NCBI RefSeq assembly: GCF_043196875.1
Contig: NZ_JBEBMX010000005.1
Location: 248,001-312,000, forward strand
Length of the DNA stretch: 64,000 bases
Direction: 5' to 3'
Source of the DNA: Saccharospirillum sp043196875
GTDB taxonomy: Bacteria; Pseudomonadota; Gammaproteobacteria; Pseudomonadales; Natronospirillaceae
Shown: positions 23,636 to 31,642 of the stretch, piece by piece
Position numbering within the stretch: position 1 is the first letter of the stretch
Layout of the letters: each line of letters starts with the position of its first letter
Program-made: the position numbers and the translations under genes
The notes under the pieces: model-generated
What the model was told of the DNA's origin: nothing
Database searches by the model: none
The model's input: only the letters and a program-made list of their open reading frames with translations

Positions 23636-23830
23636 AACAGTTTATTCATAGTCACTTACGCCTCTTATTTCGGCGGGACTTTGGTTTGACGTTACTACGC
23701 TGTTCTACTCCGGCCCTGTAGGCGTAGTACATATCCGTGTGGTTTAAGTCTTATTACCACTGTCATCAATTCCGGAAAAAACGCTCGGACCTCTGCTTAT
23801 TTCGTATGCAAGCATTAGCATGGGATGGTG
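23636..23830. repeat. Long repeat element, copy C
   Basis: Starts AACAGTTTATTCATAGTC, then CACTTACGCCTCTTATTTCGG; aligns with B over about 190 bp including AATTCCGGAAAAAACGCTCGG...CTTATTTCGTAT. The hairpin end (GGTGTCCTGTTA) is not found, so the right end is unclear. The stretch 23619-24010 otherwise holds no gene I can support. Confidence 0.65.
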
Positions 23831-24011
23831 ATGTCCGGTGGATATAGTCTAACCATAAACACGCTACCGCCCGGCCAGTTACACGGCTGCCAAAGTGGTT
23901 AAGTTGTGAAGCTGTACAAGTATCACAACTGACATTTTGCTGCCTTCCCAACAGGCGCATTTCTGTCCGCTTTTGTCACAACTGTAGCCCTTAGCCTTTC
24001 CCGCGCCCAAT

Positions 24012-24047
24012 AAAAAGCCCCCTGTCGGCGAAAACAGGGGGCTTTCT
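24012..24047. terminator. Terminator downstream of valS
   Basis: AAAGCCCCCTGT and ACAGGGGGCTTT form a perfect 12-bp stem around CGGCGAAA, followed on the minus strand by TTTTATT. Ends the valS transcript and marks the right border of the cassette block. Confidence 0.88.
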
Positions 24048-24075
24048 CTAGAACTATAGAGCAGTGGTCGTTAAC

Positions 24076-26928
24076 TCACCCCAACTCATCCAACTGCTTC
24101 AACTGACCTTCCAGGTCTCGAACGCTGGTCGCCAGCCCCTCAGCCTTCTCCCGCTCCTTAGCAATCACCGCTTCCGGTGCTTTGCTGACGAAGCTTTCGT
24201 TGTTCAGTTTGCCTTCTACGCGGGCCAGGTCTTGCTTGGCTTTGTCGATGGCTTTGCTGAGGCGGGCTTGTTCGGCGGCTACGTCGATTAGGCCGGCTAG
24301 CGGTACCAATACTTTCAGTTGGCCAACGAGCTGAGTGGAGGCGGGTGGGGCGTCGTCGCCTTCGTTTAGCCAGGTGATGCTTTCCAGTTTCGCCAGGGTT
24401 TTCAGGAAGGTTTCGTTTTCCTGCAGGCGGCGTTGGTCTTCGCTGCTGCCGTTCTGGAACAGGACGGGCAGTTCTTTGCCTGGGGCGATGTTCATTTCGC
24501 CGCGGATGTTGCGGATGCCGACGATGACGCCTTTGAGCCATTCGGCGTCGGCTTCTGCGGTGGCGTCGATCTTGGCTTCATCTGCGCGCGGGTAGGGTTG
24601 CAGCATGATGGTGTCGCCGGTTTTGCCGGCGAGGTCTTTGATCGACAGCCAGATTTCTTCGGTGATAAACGGCATCACCGGGTGTGCCAAGCGCAGCAGG
24701 GTTTCCAGGACGCGCACCAGGGTGCGGCGGGTGCCGCGTTTGCGCTCGGCGCTGGCGTTGTCGTCCCACAATACTGGCTTGGAAAGTTCCAGATACCAGT
24801 CGCAGTATTCGTTCCAGATGAATTCGTACAGCGCCTGGCTCATCAGGTCGAAGCGGTAGTTGCTGTAGTAGCGTTCCAGGTCCGCTTCCAGGCGTTGCAG
24901 GCCGGAGATGATCCAGCGGTCGGCCAGCGTCAGTTCGACGTCGCCGCCGTTTTGGCCGCAGTCTTCGCCTTCGGTGTTCATCTGCACGTAGCGCGCTGCG
25001 TTCCAGATTTTGTTGCAGAAGTTGCGGTAGCCTTCCAGACGTTTGACGTCGAAGTTAACGTCGCGGCCCTGGCTCGCCATGGCGGTCAGGGTGAAACGCA
25101 GGGCGTCTGTGCCGGAAGGTTCCATGCCTTCGGGAAAGGCTTTGCGTGTGGCTTTTTCGATTTTTTGTTCGAGCTTGGGTTGCATCAAACCGTAGGTGCG
25201 TTTGGCGACCAGGTCGTCGACGCTGATGCCGTCAATCAAGTCGATCGGGTCGATGACGTTGCCTTTCGACTTGGACATTTTCTGGCCGTTTTCGTCGCGA
25301 ATCAGCGGCGTGATGTAGACCTGCTTGAACGGCACTTGCGGTTTGCCGTCGTCGTCTTTGATGAAGTGCATGGTCATCATCATCATGCGTGCGACCCAGA
25401 AGAAGATGATGTCGAAACCGGTCACCAGCACGTCGGTCGGGTGGAAGGTTTTCAACATTTCAGTGTCGTCGGGCCAGCCGAGGGTGGAGAAGGTCCACAG
25501 GGCGGAGCTGAACCAGGTGTCGAGTACGTCTTCGTCTTGCGTTAATGCGATGTCGGCACCGAGGTTGTACTTGTCGCGCACTTCCGCTTCGCTGCGGCCA
25601 ACGTAGAAATTGCCCTCGGCGTCGTACCAGGCAGGAATTTGGTGGCCCCACCAAAGCTGACGCGAAATGCACCAATCCTGAATGTCGCGCATCCAGGCGA
25701 AGAAGGTGTTTTCCCATTGCTTGGGTACAAATTGAATGTCGCCATTTTCCACGGCCTTGATGGTCGGTTCGGCCAGCGGTTTGGCAGAGACGTACCATTG
25801 GTCGGTGAGCCAGGGTTCGATGACGGCGTCGGAACGGTCGCCGCGTGGCACCATTAAGGTGTGGTCTTTAATGGAGTCGAGCAGGCCGGCGGCTTCAAAT
25901 TCGGCGACGATTTTCTTGCGCGCTTCGAAGCGATCCAGACCGGCGTAACCGGCGGGCAGTTTGGTGTCGTAGTCGACTGGTTTGCCTTGGTAATCGTAGG
26001 CTTCGGCCTCGCTTAATACGGCGGCATCTTTGTCGAAAATATTGACCAGAACGGAGCCGTGGCGTTTGCCGACTTCGTAGTCGTTAAAGTCGTGCGCCGG
26101 GGTGATTTTTACGCAGCCGGTGCCGAATTCGAGGTCGACGTAATCATCCGCCACGATTTTTAAACGACGGCCAACCAGCGGCAGTTCCACTTCTTTGCCG
26201 ACTAAGTTGGTGTAGCGTTCGTCTTCCGGATTAACGGCGACCAGGGTATCGCCGAGCATGGTTTCCGGGCGAGTGGTGGCGACGACGATGTAGTCTTTGC
26301 CTTCGGCAGTTTTGGCACCGTCTGCGAGCGGGTAGCGGAAGTGCCAGAGCGAGCCCTGTTCTTCTTTGCTTTCCACTTCCAGATCGGAAATGGCGGTGTG
26401 GAATTTCGGGTCCCAGTTGACCAGGCGTTTGCCGCGATAAATTAAATCGTCTTCATATAAACGGACGAAGACTTCGCGCACGGCGTTGGATAAACCTTCG
26501 TCCATGGTGAAGCGTTCGCGCGACCAATCGACTGAGTCGCCCAGGCGGCGCATCTGGCCGGTGATGGAGTTACCGGATTCTTCTTTCCATTGCCAAACGC
26601 GGTCAATAAAGGTTTCGCGGCCGAGATCGTGGCGGCTGATGCCGTCGCGTGCCAGTTGGCGTTCCACCACCATCTGGGTGGCGATGCCGGCGTGGTCGGA
26701 ACCCGGTTGCCACAGCGTATTGCGGCCAGCCATGCGGTGATAACGAGTGAGCGCGTCCATCAGCGTTTGCTGGAAGGCGTGACCCATGTGCAGGCTGCCG
26801 GTCACGTTCGGCGGCGGGATCATGATGCAGTAAGAATCGCCTTGGCCACTGGGCTGGAAGTAGTTGTTCTGTTCCCAGCGCTGGTAGTGTTTGCCTTCAA
26901 TCGCCTGAGGTTGGTACGTCTTCTCCAT
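24076..26928 (-). CDS. valS: Valyl-tRNA synthetase
   Basis: A 950-residue class I aminoacyl-tRNA synthetase that charges tRNA-Val. HIGH motif is in PPNVTGSLHMGHAF (about 44-57), the editing domain follows (TTRPETMLGDTLVAV), and KMSKSKGN lies near 560. A C-terminal coiled-coil arm (LIDVAAEQARLSKAIDKAKQDLARVEGKL) is typical of ValRS. Start set at ATG 26928 (MEKTYQPQAIEG), as in E. coli; the frame runs 24 codons further. It is preceded by holC and a small gene in the conserved holC-valS order. No T-box or other leader seen. Confidence 0.97.
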   Translation of the reverse strand: MEKTYQPQAIEGKHYQRWEQNNYFQPSGQGDSYCIMIPPPNVTGSLHMGHAFQQTLMDALTRYHRMAGRNTLWQPGSDHAGIATQMVVERQLARDGISRHDLGRETFIDRVWQWKEESGNSITGQMRRLGDSVDWSRERFTMDEGLSNAVREVFVRLYEDDLIYRGKRLVNWDPKFHTAISDLEVESKEEQGSLWHFRYPLADGAKTAEGKDYIVVATTRPETMLGDTLVAVNPEDERYTNLVGKEVELPLVGRRLKIVADDYVDLEFGTGCVKITPAHDFNDYEVGKRHGSVLVNIFDKDAAVLSEAEAYDYQGKPVDYDTKLPAGYAGLDRFEARKKIVAEFEAAGLLDSIKDHTLMVPRGDRSDAVIEPWLTDQWYVSAKPLAEPTIKAVENGDIQFVPKQWENTFFAWMRDIQDWCISRQLWWGHQIPAWYDAEGNFYVGRSEAEVRDKYNLGADIALTQDEDVLDTWFSSALWTFSTLGWPDDTEMLKTFHPTDVLVTGFDIIFFWVARMMMMTMHFIKDDDGKPQVPFKQVYITPLIRDENGQKMSKSKGNVIDPIDLIDGISVDDLVAKRTYGLMQPKLEQKIEKATRKAFPEGMEPSGTDALRFTLTAMASQGRDVNFDVKRLEGYRNFCNKIWNAARYVQMNTEGEDCGQNGGDVELTLADRWIISGLQRLEADLERYYSNYRFDLMSQALYEFIWNEYCDWYLELSKPVLWDDNASAERKRGTRRTLVRVLETLLRLAHPVMPFITEEIWLSIKDLAGKTGDTIMLQPYPRADEAKIDATAEADAEWLKGVIVGIRNIRGEMNIAPGKELPVLFQNGSSEDQRRLQENETFLKTLAKLESITWLNEGDDAPPASTQLVGQLKVLVPLAGLIDVAAEQARLSKAIDKAKQDLARVEGKLNNESFVSKAPEAVIAKEREKAEGLATSVRDLEGQLKQLDELG

Positions 26929-27018
26929 GGGGCTGCTCGTCAACTCGCTGTCGTCTTGGCTCGGAATGTCCGCTGCTGGCGGACGCACGGAACCGCGCAT
27001 TATACATGGGCGAGTGGG

Positions 27019-27474
27019 CTAAGCCGAGCCGTCTGGCGAGTGCTTTTGATGTTCGTTGAGCAGGCGAATGAAATCGGCGCGCAGGCGGCGGCGCAGGTCG
27101 CGTTCGAACAGCGAAATGTAGTCGGCCAGTGCTTGGTCGGCCCAGCTATTAAAAGCCGCTTCGAGTTCGTCGCTTAAGGGTTGGTCGAGCGGCGGTGCCG
27201 ATTGTGCCTGTTCTTCGGCGGCGCGCCGTTCGGCTTCGTTACGAATGCGGATCAGCTCTGAGAGGGAATCGGACGATAGAAAGGGGTTGTCCGGGTTCAG
27301 CGGCGAGGGTCTTTTGTCGAGCTCTTTGTCCGGCGCGCCATCAACCCCTTTATCGACGACTTTGTCGACAATGGGTGGCACGGTGGAGGCTGGAGTCTGG
27401 GCAATATGATCCAGGCTCTGGCGCAAGGCTTCCAGATCGTGCAGCAGCTGTTGGCGAACGCTGTCGTTGGTCAC
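27019..27474 (-). CDS. Hypothetical protein between holC and valS
   Basis: A 151-residue protein, acidic and helical at the C-terminus (LSDELEAAFNSWADQALADYISLFERDLRRRL), with a low-complexity DKVVDKGVDGAPDKELDKR linker in the middle. Proteins of this kind sit between holC and valS in several gammaproteobacteria and are annotated as hypothetical. Its ATG overlaps the holC stop by one base, so it is co-translated; a replication or tRNA role cannot be deduced. Confidence 0.65.
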   Translation of the reverse strand: MTNDSVRQQLLHDLEALRQSLDHIAQTPASTVPPIVDKVVDKGVDGAPDKELDKRPSPLNPDNPFLSSDSLSELIRIRNEAERRAAEEQAQSAPPLDQPLSDELEAAFNSWADQALADYISLFERDLRRRLRADFIRLLNEHQKHSPDGSA

Positions 27475-27902
27475 TAGACACGGTCTCGCAAGTCATGGCG
27501 GTTCAGTGGATAGCCGCGATCCTGGTAGAAACGATAACGCTGACGGCTGGCTTCGAGCACTGTCGATTCCTGACTGACCACTTCGAACACACGTTCAAAA
27601 CGAGAGAAATAATCGGGCAGGGTTGATGCCAGATTGACCAGCACATCATGGTGTTGGCCGGGGTGATCGTGCCAGCCGATCTGCACACCTTCGGGTTCGC
27701 CGTCGAGCAAGCCGTGCGCCAGGAAACTGTCCGGCGTTAAGCCCCAGAGCACGTCGCTTAGTTGTTGCGCCTGGTCGGCGTCATCCACCGCCAGCAGCAC
27801 CGAGTGCTGACGTGAGCGGGCTTTGCTGACCAGTCGGGCGGCGTACGCCAGGCGGTCAAGCGTCTGGACGGCGGGAATGATATGGAAGTCGATGCGGGTC
27901 AT
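27474..27902 (-). CDS. holC: DNA polymerase III subunit chi
   Basis: A 142-residue subunit of the replicative polymerase clamp loader; chi binds psi and single-strand binding protein. RIDFHI at the start, ARLVSKARSRQHSVLLAVDD, LWGLTPDSFLAHGL and the C-terminal YRFYQDRGYPLNRHDL (Y-R-x-Y-x-x-x-G) are the conserved chi segments. Order holC-hypothetical-valS is conserved in gammaproteobacteria, and pepA just upstream fits too. Confidence 0.92.
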   Translation of the reverse strand: MTRIDFHIIPAVQTLDRLAYAARLVSKARSRQHSVLLAVDDADQAQQLSDVLWGLTPDSFLAHGLLDGEPEGVQIGWHDHPGQHHDVLVNLASTLPDYFSRFERVFEVVSQESTVLEASRQRYRFYQDRGYPLNRHDLRDRV

Positions 27903-27966
27903 AAGCCTGTCGATGGTGGTTCGGCCACTAGGGTAATCAAACTAGAGAATAGAACAAAGGCGGCAT

Positions 27967-27996
27967 CAAAAAAGGGGCGCACGGCCCCTTTTTGAA
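27967..27996. terminator. Terminator between pepA and holC
   Basis: AAAAAAGGGGC GCAC GGCCCCTTTTT, strong stem with T-run on the plus strand and A-run/T-run on the minus strand, just downstream of pepA. Confidence 0.85.
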
Positions 27997-28011
27997 AACT
28001 GCAGCGGGCGA

Positions 28012-29484
28012 TCAGCTCAGACGGTCGAGCAGATAACGCGTCAGCATGCCGACCGGGCGACCGGTGGCGCCTTCTTTGGCACTGGTCCAGCCAGTGCCAG
28101 CGATGTCCAGGTGCGCCCAGTTGTAGTCGCGGGTGAACTCAGACAAGAACGCAGCTGCGGTGATTGAACCGGCAGCGCGGCCAGCGCCGATGTTGCGCAG
28201 GTCGGCGTAGGGGCTTTCCAATTCTTCGTTGTATTCCTCCCACAGCGGCATCGGCCAGCCGCGGTCCCAACTGGCCTGGCCGGCGCCGACCAACTGTTGT
28301 TGCAGCTCTTCGTTGTTGGCGTAAACCGCGGTCGGGTGGTGACCCAGGCCGACGATAACGGCACCGGTCAGGGTGGCGATATCGACCACGCTGGCCGGCT
28401 CGAAGCGGTCGACGTAAGTCAGGGCATCGCACAGTACCAGGCGGCCTTCGGCGTCGGTGTTGATGATTTCAATGGTCTTGCCAGACAGGCTGGTGACCAC
28501 ATCGCCCGGGCGGGTGGCGGTGCCGGAGCACATGTTCTCGGCAGCGCAGATCACGCCGATGACATTCAAGGCCGGCTTCAGTTCGGCCAGCGTATTGAGC
28601 GTGCCGAAAACGGACGCCGCGCCGAGCATGTCGTACTTCATGTCTTCCATGCCGGCGGCTGGTTTGATGGAAATGCCGCCAGCATCGAAGGTCAGGCCTT
28701 TGCCGACCAGGACGTGCGGTTTCTGGTCGCTCTTGCCACCGTTGTACTTCATGACGATAACGTAGGGCGGGTTGGCGCTGCCCTGAGTCACCGCCAGGAA
28801 AGAACCCATGCCGAGTTCTTCCATTTCTTTCTGGCCCAGTACTTCGACGCTGATTTCGTCGTAGGCGTCAGCCAGGTTTTTGGCCTGTTCGACCAGGTAA
28901 TCCGGGTTGCAGATATTGGCGGGCAGATTGCCCAGCTCACGCGCCACATTCATGCCGTGCGCCAGGGCGCGACCGGTTTTGATGGCGGTGTCGAGGTTCT
29001 GCTCGACAACCAGATAATCCAACCGTTCCAGTTTATTCGAGTCGGCTTTTTTGGATTTGGTGGTGTCGTATTGATAGAGGCCGGTGAGCATCAGTTCAGT
29101 GGCTTTTTCGACGCTCCACTGAACGCTGCGGCCGGCCGGTTTGAGATCATCCAGCGCCAGGCTGGCGGAGCTGACCTTAGCCTGTTTCAGCGCTTTCAGG
29201 GTGGCTTTGATGACCTTGATAAAATTGTTTTCGTTCAGCTTGGCGCGGCTGCCGGCACCGACCAGCAGTACCTGGCCGGCCGGCAGATCGGCATGACCGA
29301 TCAGCGGCGTGACCTGGCCAACCTTGGTCGCCAGCAGGTTTTGATCTTTGAGGGTATTAAACAGCGCCGTGTGAGTGCCGCTGAGCGCGGTCAGGCTGGC
29401 TGCGTCTTCATCGTCGAACAGGTAGATCACCAGAGCATCGGTGTCGATGGCGTCGATTGCGCCGTGATTGACGTTGAATTGCAT
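28012..29484 (-). CDS. pepA: Leucyl aminopeptidase (M17)
   Basis: A 490-residue cytosolic di-metal aminopeptidase releasing N-terminal residues. Metal ligands occur in VGKGLTFDAGGISIKP (Lys, Asp) and the M17 signature NTDAEGRLVLCDAL (Asp, Glu, Arg). In E. coli the protein also binds DNA at cer sites. I start at ATG 29484 (MQFNVNHGAIDA). The gene lies in the conserved pepA-holC-valS order but is separated from holC by a terminator. Confidence 0.95.
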   Translation of the reverse strand: MQFNVNHGAIDAIDTDALVIYLFDDEDAASLTALSGTHTALFNTLKDQNLLATKVGQVTPLIGHADLPAGQVLLVGAGSRAKLNENNFIKVIKATLKALKQAKVSSASLALDDLKPAGRSVQWSVEKATELMLTGLYQYDTTKSKKADSNKLERLDYLVVEQNLDTAIKTGRALAHGMNVARELGNLPANICNPDYLVEQAKNLADAYDEISVEVLGQKEMEELGMGSFLAVTQGSANPPYVIVMKYNGGKSDQKPHVLVGKGLTFDAGGISIKPAAGMEDMKYDMLGAASVFGTLNTLAELKPALNVIGVICAAENMCSGTATRPGDVVTSLSGKTIEIINTDAEGRLVLCDALTYVDRFEPASVVDIATLTGAVIVGLGHHPTAVYANNEELQQQLVGAGQASWDRGWPMPLWEEYNEELESPYADLRNIGAGRAAGSITAAAFLSEFTRDYNWAHLDIAGTGWTSAKEGATGRPVGMLTRYLLDRLS

Positions 29485-29603
29485 GTTGTCTCCAAAACTG
29501 TGACTGATAAATGAACTGGCGCCGGCCAAGAGAGGTGTTTACAGGTTCTCTGGTGACGTCTTGGCTACCATGATAGCGAAACGCCCGACGGGCGGGCAGG
29601 GCA

Positions 29604-30071
29604 TCAGGCTTTCTTTTTCGCCTTGGGGGTGTAAACCAGATGTGTCTGGCTGGCGCGATCAGCCCAGCTGAGCCGTTGCGGATGGGCGTAGCGCCACAGA
29701 ATACCGATCAGTGCCAGACCCCAGGCCGGCAAGGCAACGGCAAAGCGGATCAGCCCCTGGCGCCAGCTAACGCGCTCATCGGTGTTGTGTTCAATAGAGT
29801 CGCTTTCAATATGAAGACGCCAGACGCGCATGCCGACGGTCTGCTTTTTGGTGCGCCAGAAGCCGATGAAATAAAGCATGATAATGCCCAGGTTCCACAG
29901 CCAGAACAGCACCGCAGGCAGACCGCCTTCGATGGCATCGCGGCCGAGGGTGAAATGGCTGATGGTGACCGGAACAAAGCCGGCGAGAATCAGCACGCCG
30001 ATCAGAATAAACCAGTCGTAGAGGACCGAGCCGATTAACCGAAGCAGCGAAGGGTGTTCAAAGGTAGTCAT
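29604..30071 (-). CDS. RDD-family membrane protein
   Basis: A 155-residue inner-membrane protein with the RDD domain: three hydrophobic helices (about 10-35, 55-72, 110-128) and the FWRTKKQTVGMRVWRLHI segment (GxxxxG-type loop) that follows helix 2 in this family. RDD proteins are implicated in ion or osmolyte transport; the role here is unknown. A basic C-terminus (KAKKKA). Confidence 0.85.
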   Translation of the reverse strand: MTTFEHPSLLRLIGSVLYDWFILIGVLILAGFVPVTISHFTLGRDAIEGGLPAVLFWLWNLGIIMLYFIGFWRTKKQTVGMRVWRLHIESDSIEHNTDERVSWRQGLIRFAVALPAWGLALIGILWRYAHPQRLSWADRASQTHLVYTPKAKKKA

Positions 30072-30209
30072 GGCGCCGTTGTCTTAGCTTTAGCAGGGAG
30101 GGCAGGCTAACGGATTGCTACTAAAGTGCCAATAAAAGGCCTGCTTAGTTGGTTTTTTTTGACTATCCTTAACAGCTTGTATGACCTATGACCTGCAAGG
30201 AGTGGTTCG

Positions 30210-30527
30210 ATGGAAGCGCTTGCTCAATCTAAGACGCTGGCCATCATGGAAGAACAGGCCGGTCAGGCAGCGAAGCTGCTGAAAGCGTTAAGCAATGAAA
30301 GACGTCTGCTGATTTTGTGTAATCTGGTGGGCGGCGAATTGTCGGTGACTCAGTTGAATGAACGTATTCTGCTCAGTCAATCGGCGCTGTCGCAGCATTT
30401 GGCACGGCTGAGACAGGACGGCCTGGTGGCTGTCCGCAAGGAAGCTCAGACGGTGTATTACCGAATAGCCAGTGACGAAGCCCAGCAAGTGCTCGGTTTA
30501 CTCTACAGCCTCTATTGTCCTGATTGA
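30210..30527 (+). CDS. ArsR-family regulator, BigR/SqrR-like persulfide sensor
   Basis: A 105-residue winged-HTH repressor. LLKALSNERRLLILCNLVGGE and SVTQLNERILLSQSALSQHLARLRQDGLV are the HTH core. One cysteine sits in ILCNL and one near the C-terminus in LYCPD, the two positions that form the tetrasulfide-sensing pair in BigR/SqrR, and the usual ArsR metal-binding cysteines are absent. So I predict response to reactive sulfur, not to metal. No sulfide-oxidising gene is adjacent. Confidence 0.75.
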   Translation: MEALAQSKTLAIMEEQAGQAAKLLKALSNERRLLILCNLVGGELSVTQLNERILLSQSALSQHLARLRQDGLVAVRKEAQTVYYRIASDEAQQVLGLLYSLYCPD

Positions 30528-30535
30528 TGGCTGCT

Positions 30536-30560
30536 GCGCTCTGCGGTCTTCGCAGAGCGC
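30536..30560 (+). terminator. Hairpin after the ArsR gene
   Basis: GCGCTCTGCG GTCTT CGCAGAGCGC, a perfect 10-bp stem 9 bp after the stop, followed by CATTTCTTT. A likely terminator with a weak T-run. Confidence 0.7.
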
Positions 30561-30794
30561 CATTTCTTTGTCAACACCCTAAAATTTCTGCTCAAAAACA
30601 CCCTGCCGTCATGTTTTTGGCGTTTTTTGTGGTTAATTATTGAACTGCTTCACGTTTTTTGGGTGACATTGTTGTCCGCCTGCTGATCTGTTTGACATTG
30701 TCTATATTGTGTATAGGTTGTTTTTTGAGCAGGGATAGGTTCACAAGGATTGTTCTATCTTTCCACCGGGTCTTCCTAAGCAGATTGAAAAACG

Positions 30795-31193
30795 ATGTCA
30801 GAAGCGAAAGCCAGAAACGACGCCAATATCAGTCGGCTCCGTTTACCGGAGTACAACAGCCACGAACACCCGCCGTTACCGCCGCGTATTCGTCTTGCCT
30901 CCAATTGTTGGGAGCGGACCTGGTGGTTAACTCTGATTCAGCCGGTGACTCAGCCGGAGCGCTTAAAATCCTTCGTGAAGCGTTTTTGCACCGACAAGGT
31001 GGATATTCGCGCCACCTTGCGTACCAGTCGTCGGCTGTGTTTTGCGGTGACCGGTGCAGAGCTGGATCAACAATCCGAATTCGAAATCGCCATGATGGTG
31101 ATGGCCCATATCGAACGTGATTTTGGCCACATTGAACGGGTTGAAGATCGTCCGGCCTCTACCTGGCCGTATCGGGAGTTTGCCCGCGGTTAA
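30795..31193 (+). CDS. Hypothetical protein
   Basis: A 132-residue protein I do not recognise. Highly charged, no signal peptide. FVKRFCTDKVDIRATLRTSRRLCFAVTG and FEIAMMVMAHIERDFGHIERVED are its most distinctive parts. The upstream 267 bp are AT-rich with TTGACA at 30692 that might be a -35 box, spacing not ideal. The last 16 bases and stop recur as an 18-bp direct repeat directly downstream. Confidence 0.5.
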   Translation: MSEAKARNDANISRLRLPEYNSHEHPPLPPRIRLASNCWERTWWLTLIQPVTQPERLKSFVKRFCTDKVDIRATLRTSRRLCFAVTGAELDQQSEFEIAMMVMAHIERDFGHIERVEDRPASTWPYREFARG

Positions 31194-31216
31194 GGGTAAG
31201 TTTGCCCGCGGTTAAG
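31177..31216. repeat. 18-bp tandem duplication over a stop codon
   Basis: AGTTTGCCCGCGGTTAAG occurs at 31177-31194 and 31199-31216, period 22 bp. The first copy holds the last codons and TAA of the upstream gene, the second lies just after, so the gene end was duplicated. Confidence 0.8.
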
Positions 31217-31246
31217 ACTGTTAGCTCAACAAGTCATTAGGGTCGT

Positions 31247-31642
31247 TCAGCCCAAAAAACGCTGCCACAAAGCGGCCGACCAAAGCGCTATGGCGATGAC
31301 AATGGTCAACAAGACCGCTGCCGATCCCATGTCCTTGGTCCGGCCGGACAGTTCGTTGTAATCCGTACTTACCCTGTCCACCAGCGTCTCCAGGGCGCTG
31401 TTGATCATCTCCACCACCATGATCAACATTAACGCTGATATCAGTATTGCCCCCTGCCACACCGATTGCGCAACCCAGCATGCCAGCGGCACGCCAGCCA
31501 GCAGCAGCCAGCTTTCTTGTCGAAACGCGGCTTCGTGTCGGAACGCCGAGCGCACGCCCTGAACGCTGTAACGGGTGGCGTTGATCAGTCGGCGTACACC
31601 GGCCGATTGATATTGGCGCAGGTTTTCATAAGGCGAAGTCAT
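31247..31642 (-). CDS. dgkA: Diacylglycerol kinase
   Basis: A 131-residue inner-membrane enzyme that phosphorylates diacylglycerol produced by membrane-derived oligosaccharide turnover. The conserved EMINSALETLVDRV carries the catalytic glutamate and asparagine, and AFRHEAAFRQE the N-terminal signature; three hydrophobic helices (about 47-62, 66-85, 110-128). Slightly longer than E. coli DgkA (122). It overlaps the hrpB stop by 4 bp, suggesting it is co-transcribed downstream of hrpB. Confidence 0.92.
   Translation of the reverse strand: MTSPYENLRQYQSAGVRRLINATRYSVQGVRSAFRHEAAFRQESWLLLAGVPLACWVAQSVWQGAILISALMLIMVVEMINSALETLVDRVSTDYNELSGRTKDMGSAAVLLTIVIAIALWSAALWQRFLG

Larger units (their letters stand above)
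17126..23990 (-). mobile_element. Integrase-less integron cassette array (CALIN)
   Basis: An AT-rich block of about eleven small genes, all on the minus strand and each followed by an attC-like site or a GGTGGGTGTCC hairpin repeat. Four attC sites (19659, 21268, 21632, 22686) have the RYYYAAC/GTTRRRY-type ends, complementary inner arms and, in three, an unpaired C in the inner arm, as attC sites fold for integron integrase. Gene stop codons lie inside or within a few bases of these sites. No integrase gene is visible between cupin and valS, which puts the block in the CALIN class. Limits are approximate. Confidence 0.8.

Noticed and set aside
23766..23960. 64-codon frame inside repeat element C
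   Set aside because: Lies inside a repeated non-coding element, with no ribosome-binding site or conserved features.
16600..24000. CRISPR array
   Set aside because: The repeats are irregularly spaced, contain genes between them, and are palindromic elements and attC sites, not 28-37 bp direct repeats with uniform spacers; no cas genes.
16600..24000. Integron integrase pseudogene at either end
   Set aside because: No frame or fragment resembling the tyrosine recombinase motifs was seen on either strand between the cupin gene and valS.
24433..25545. Long open frame on the plus strand opposite valS
   Set aside because: It is antisense to a certain gene, its composition is a mirror of valS codons (rich in Val, Ala, Phe, Gln), and there is no matching domain.
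26929..27018. T-box or other riboswitch upstream of valS
   Set aside because: Only 90 bp to the preceding gene, and no specifier or antiterminator-like structure is seen.
28297..29514. Long plus-strand open frame opposite pepA
   Set aside because: Antisense shadow of pepA, low-complexity Gly/Gln/Asp-rich translation, no start signal.
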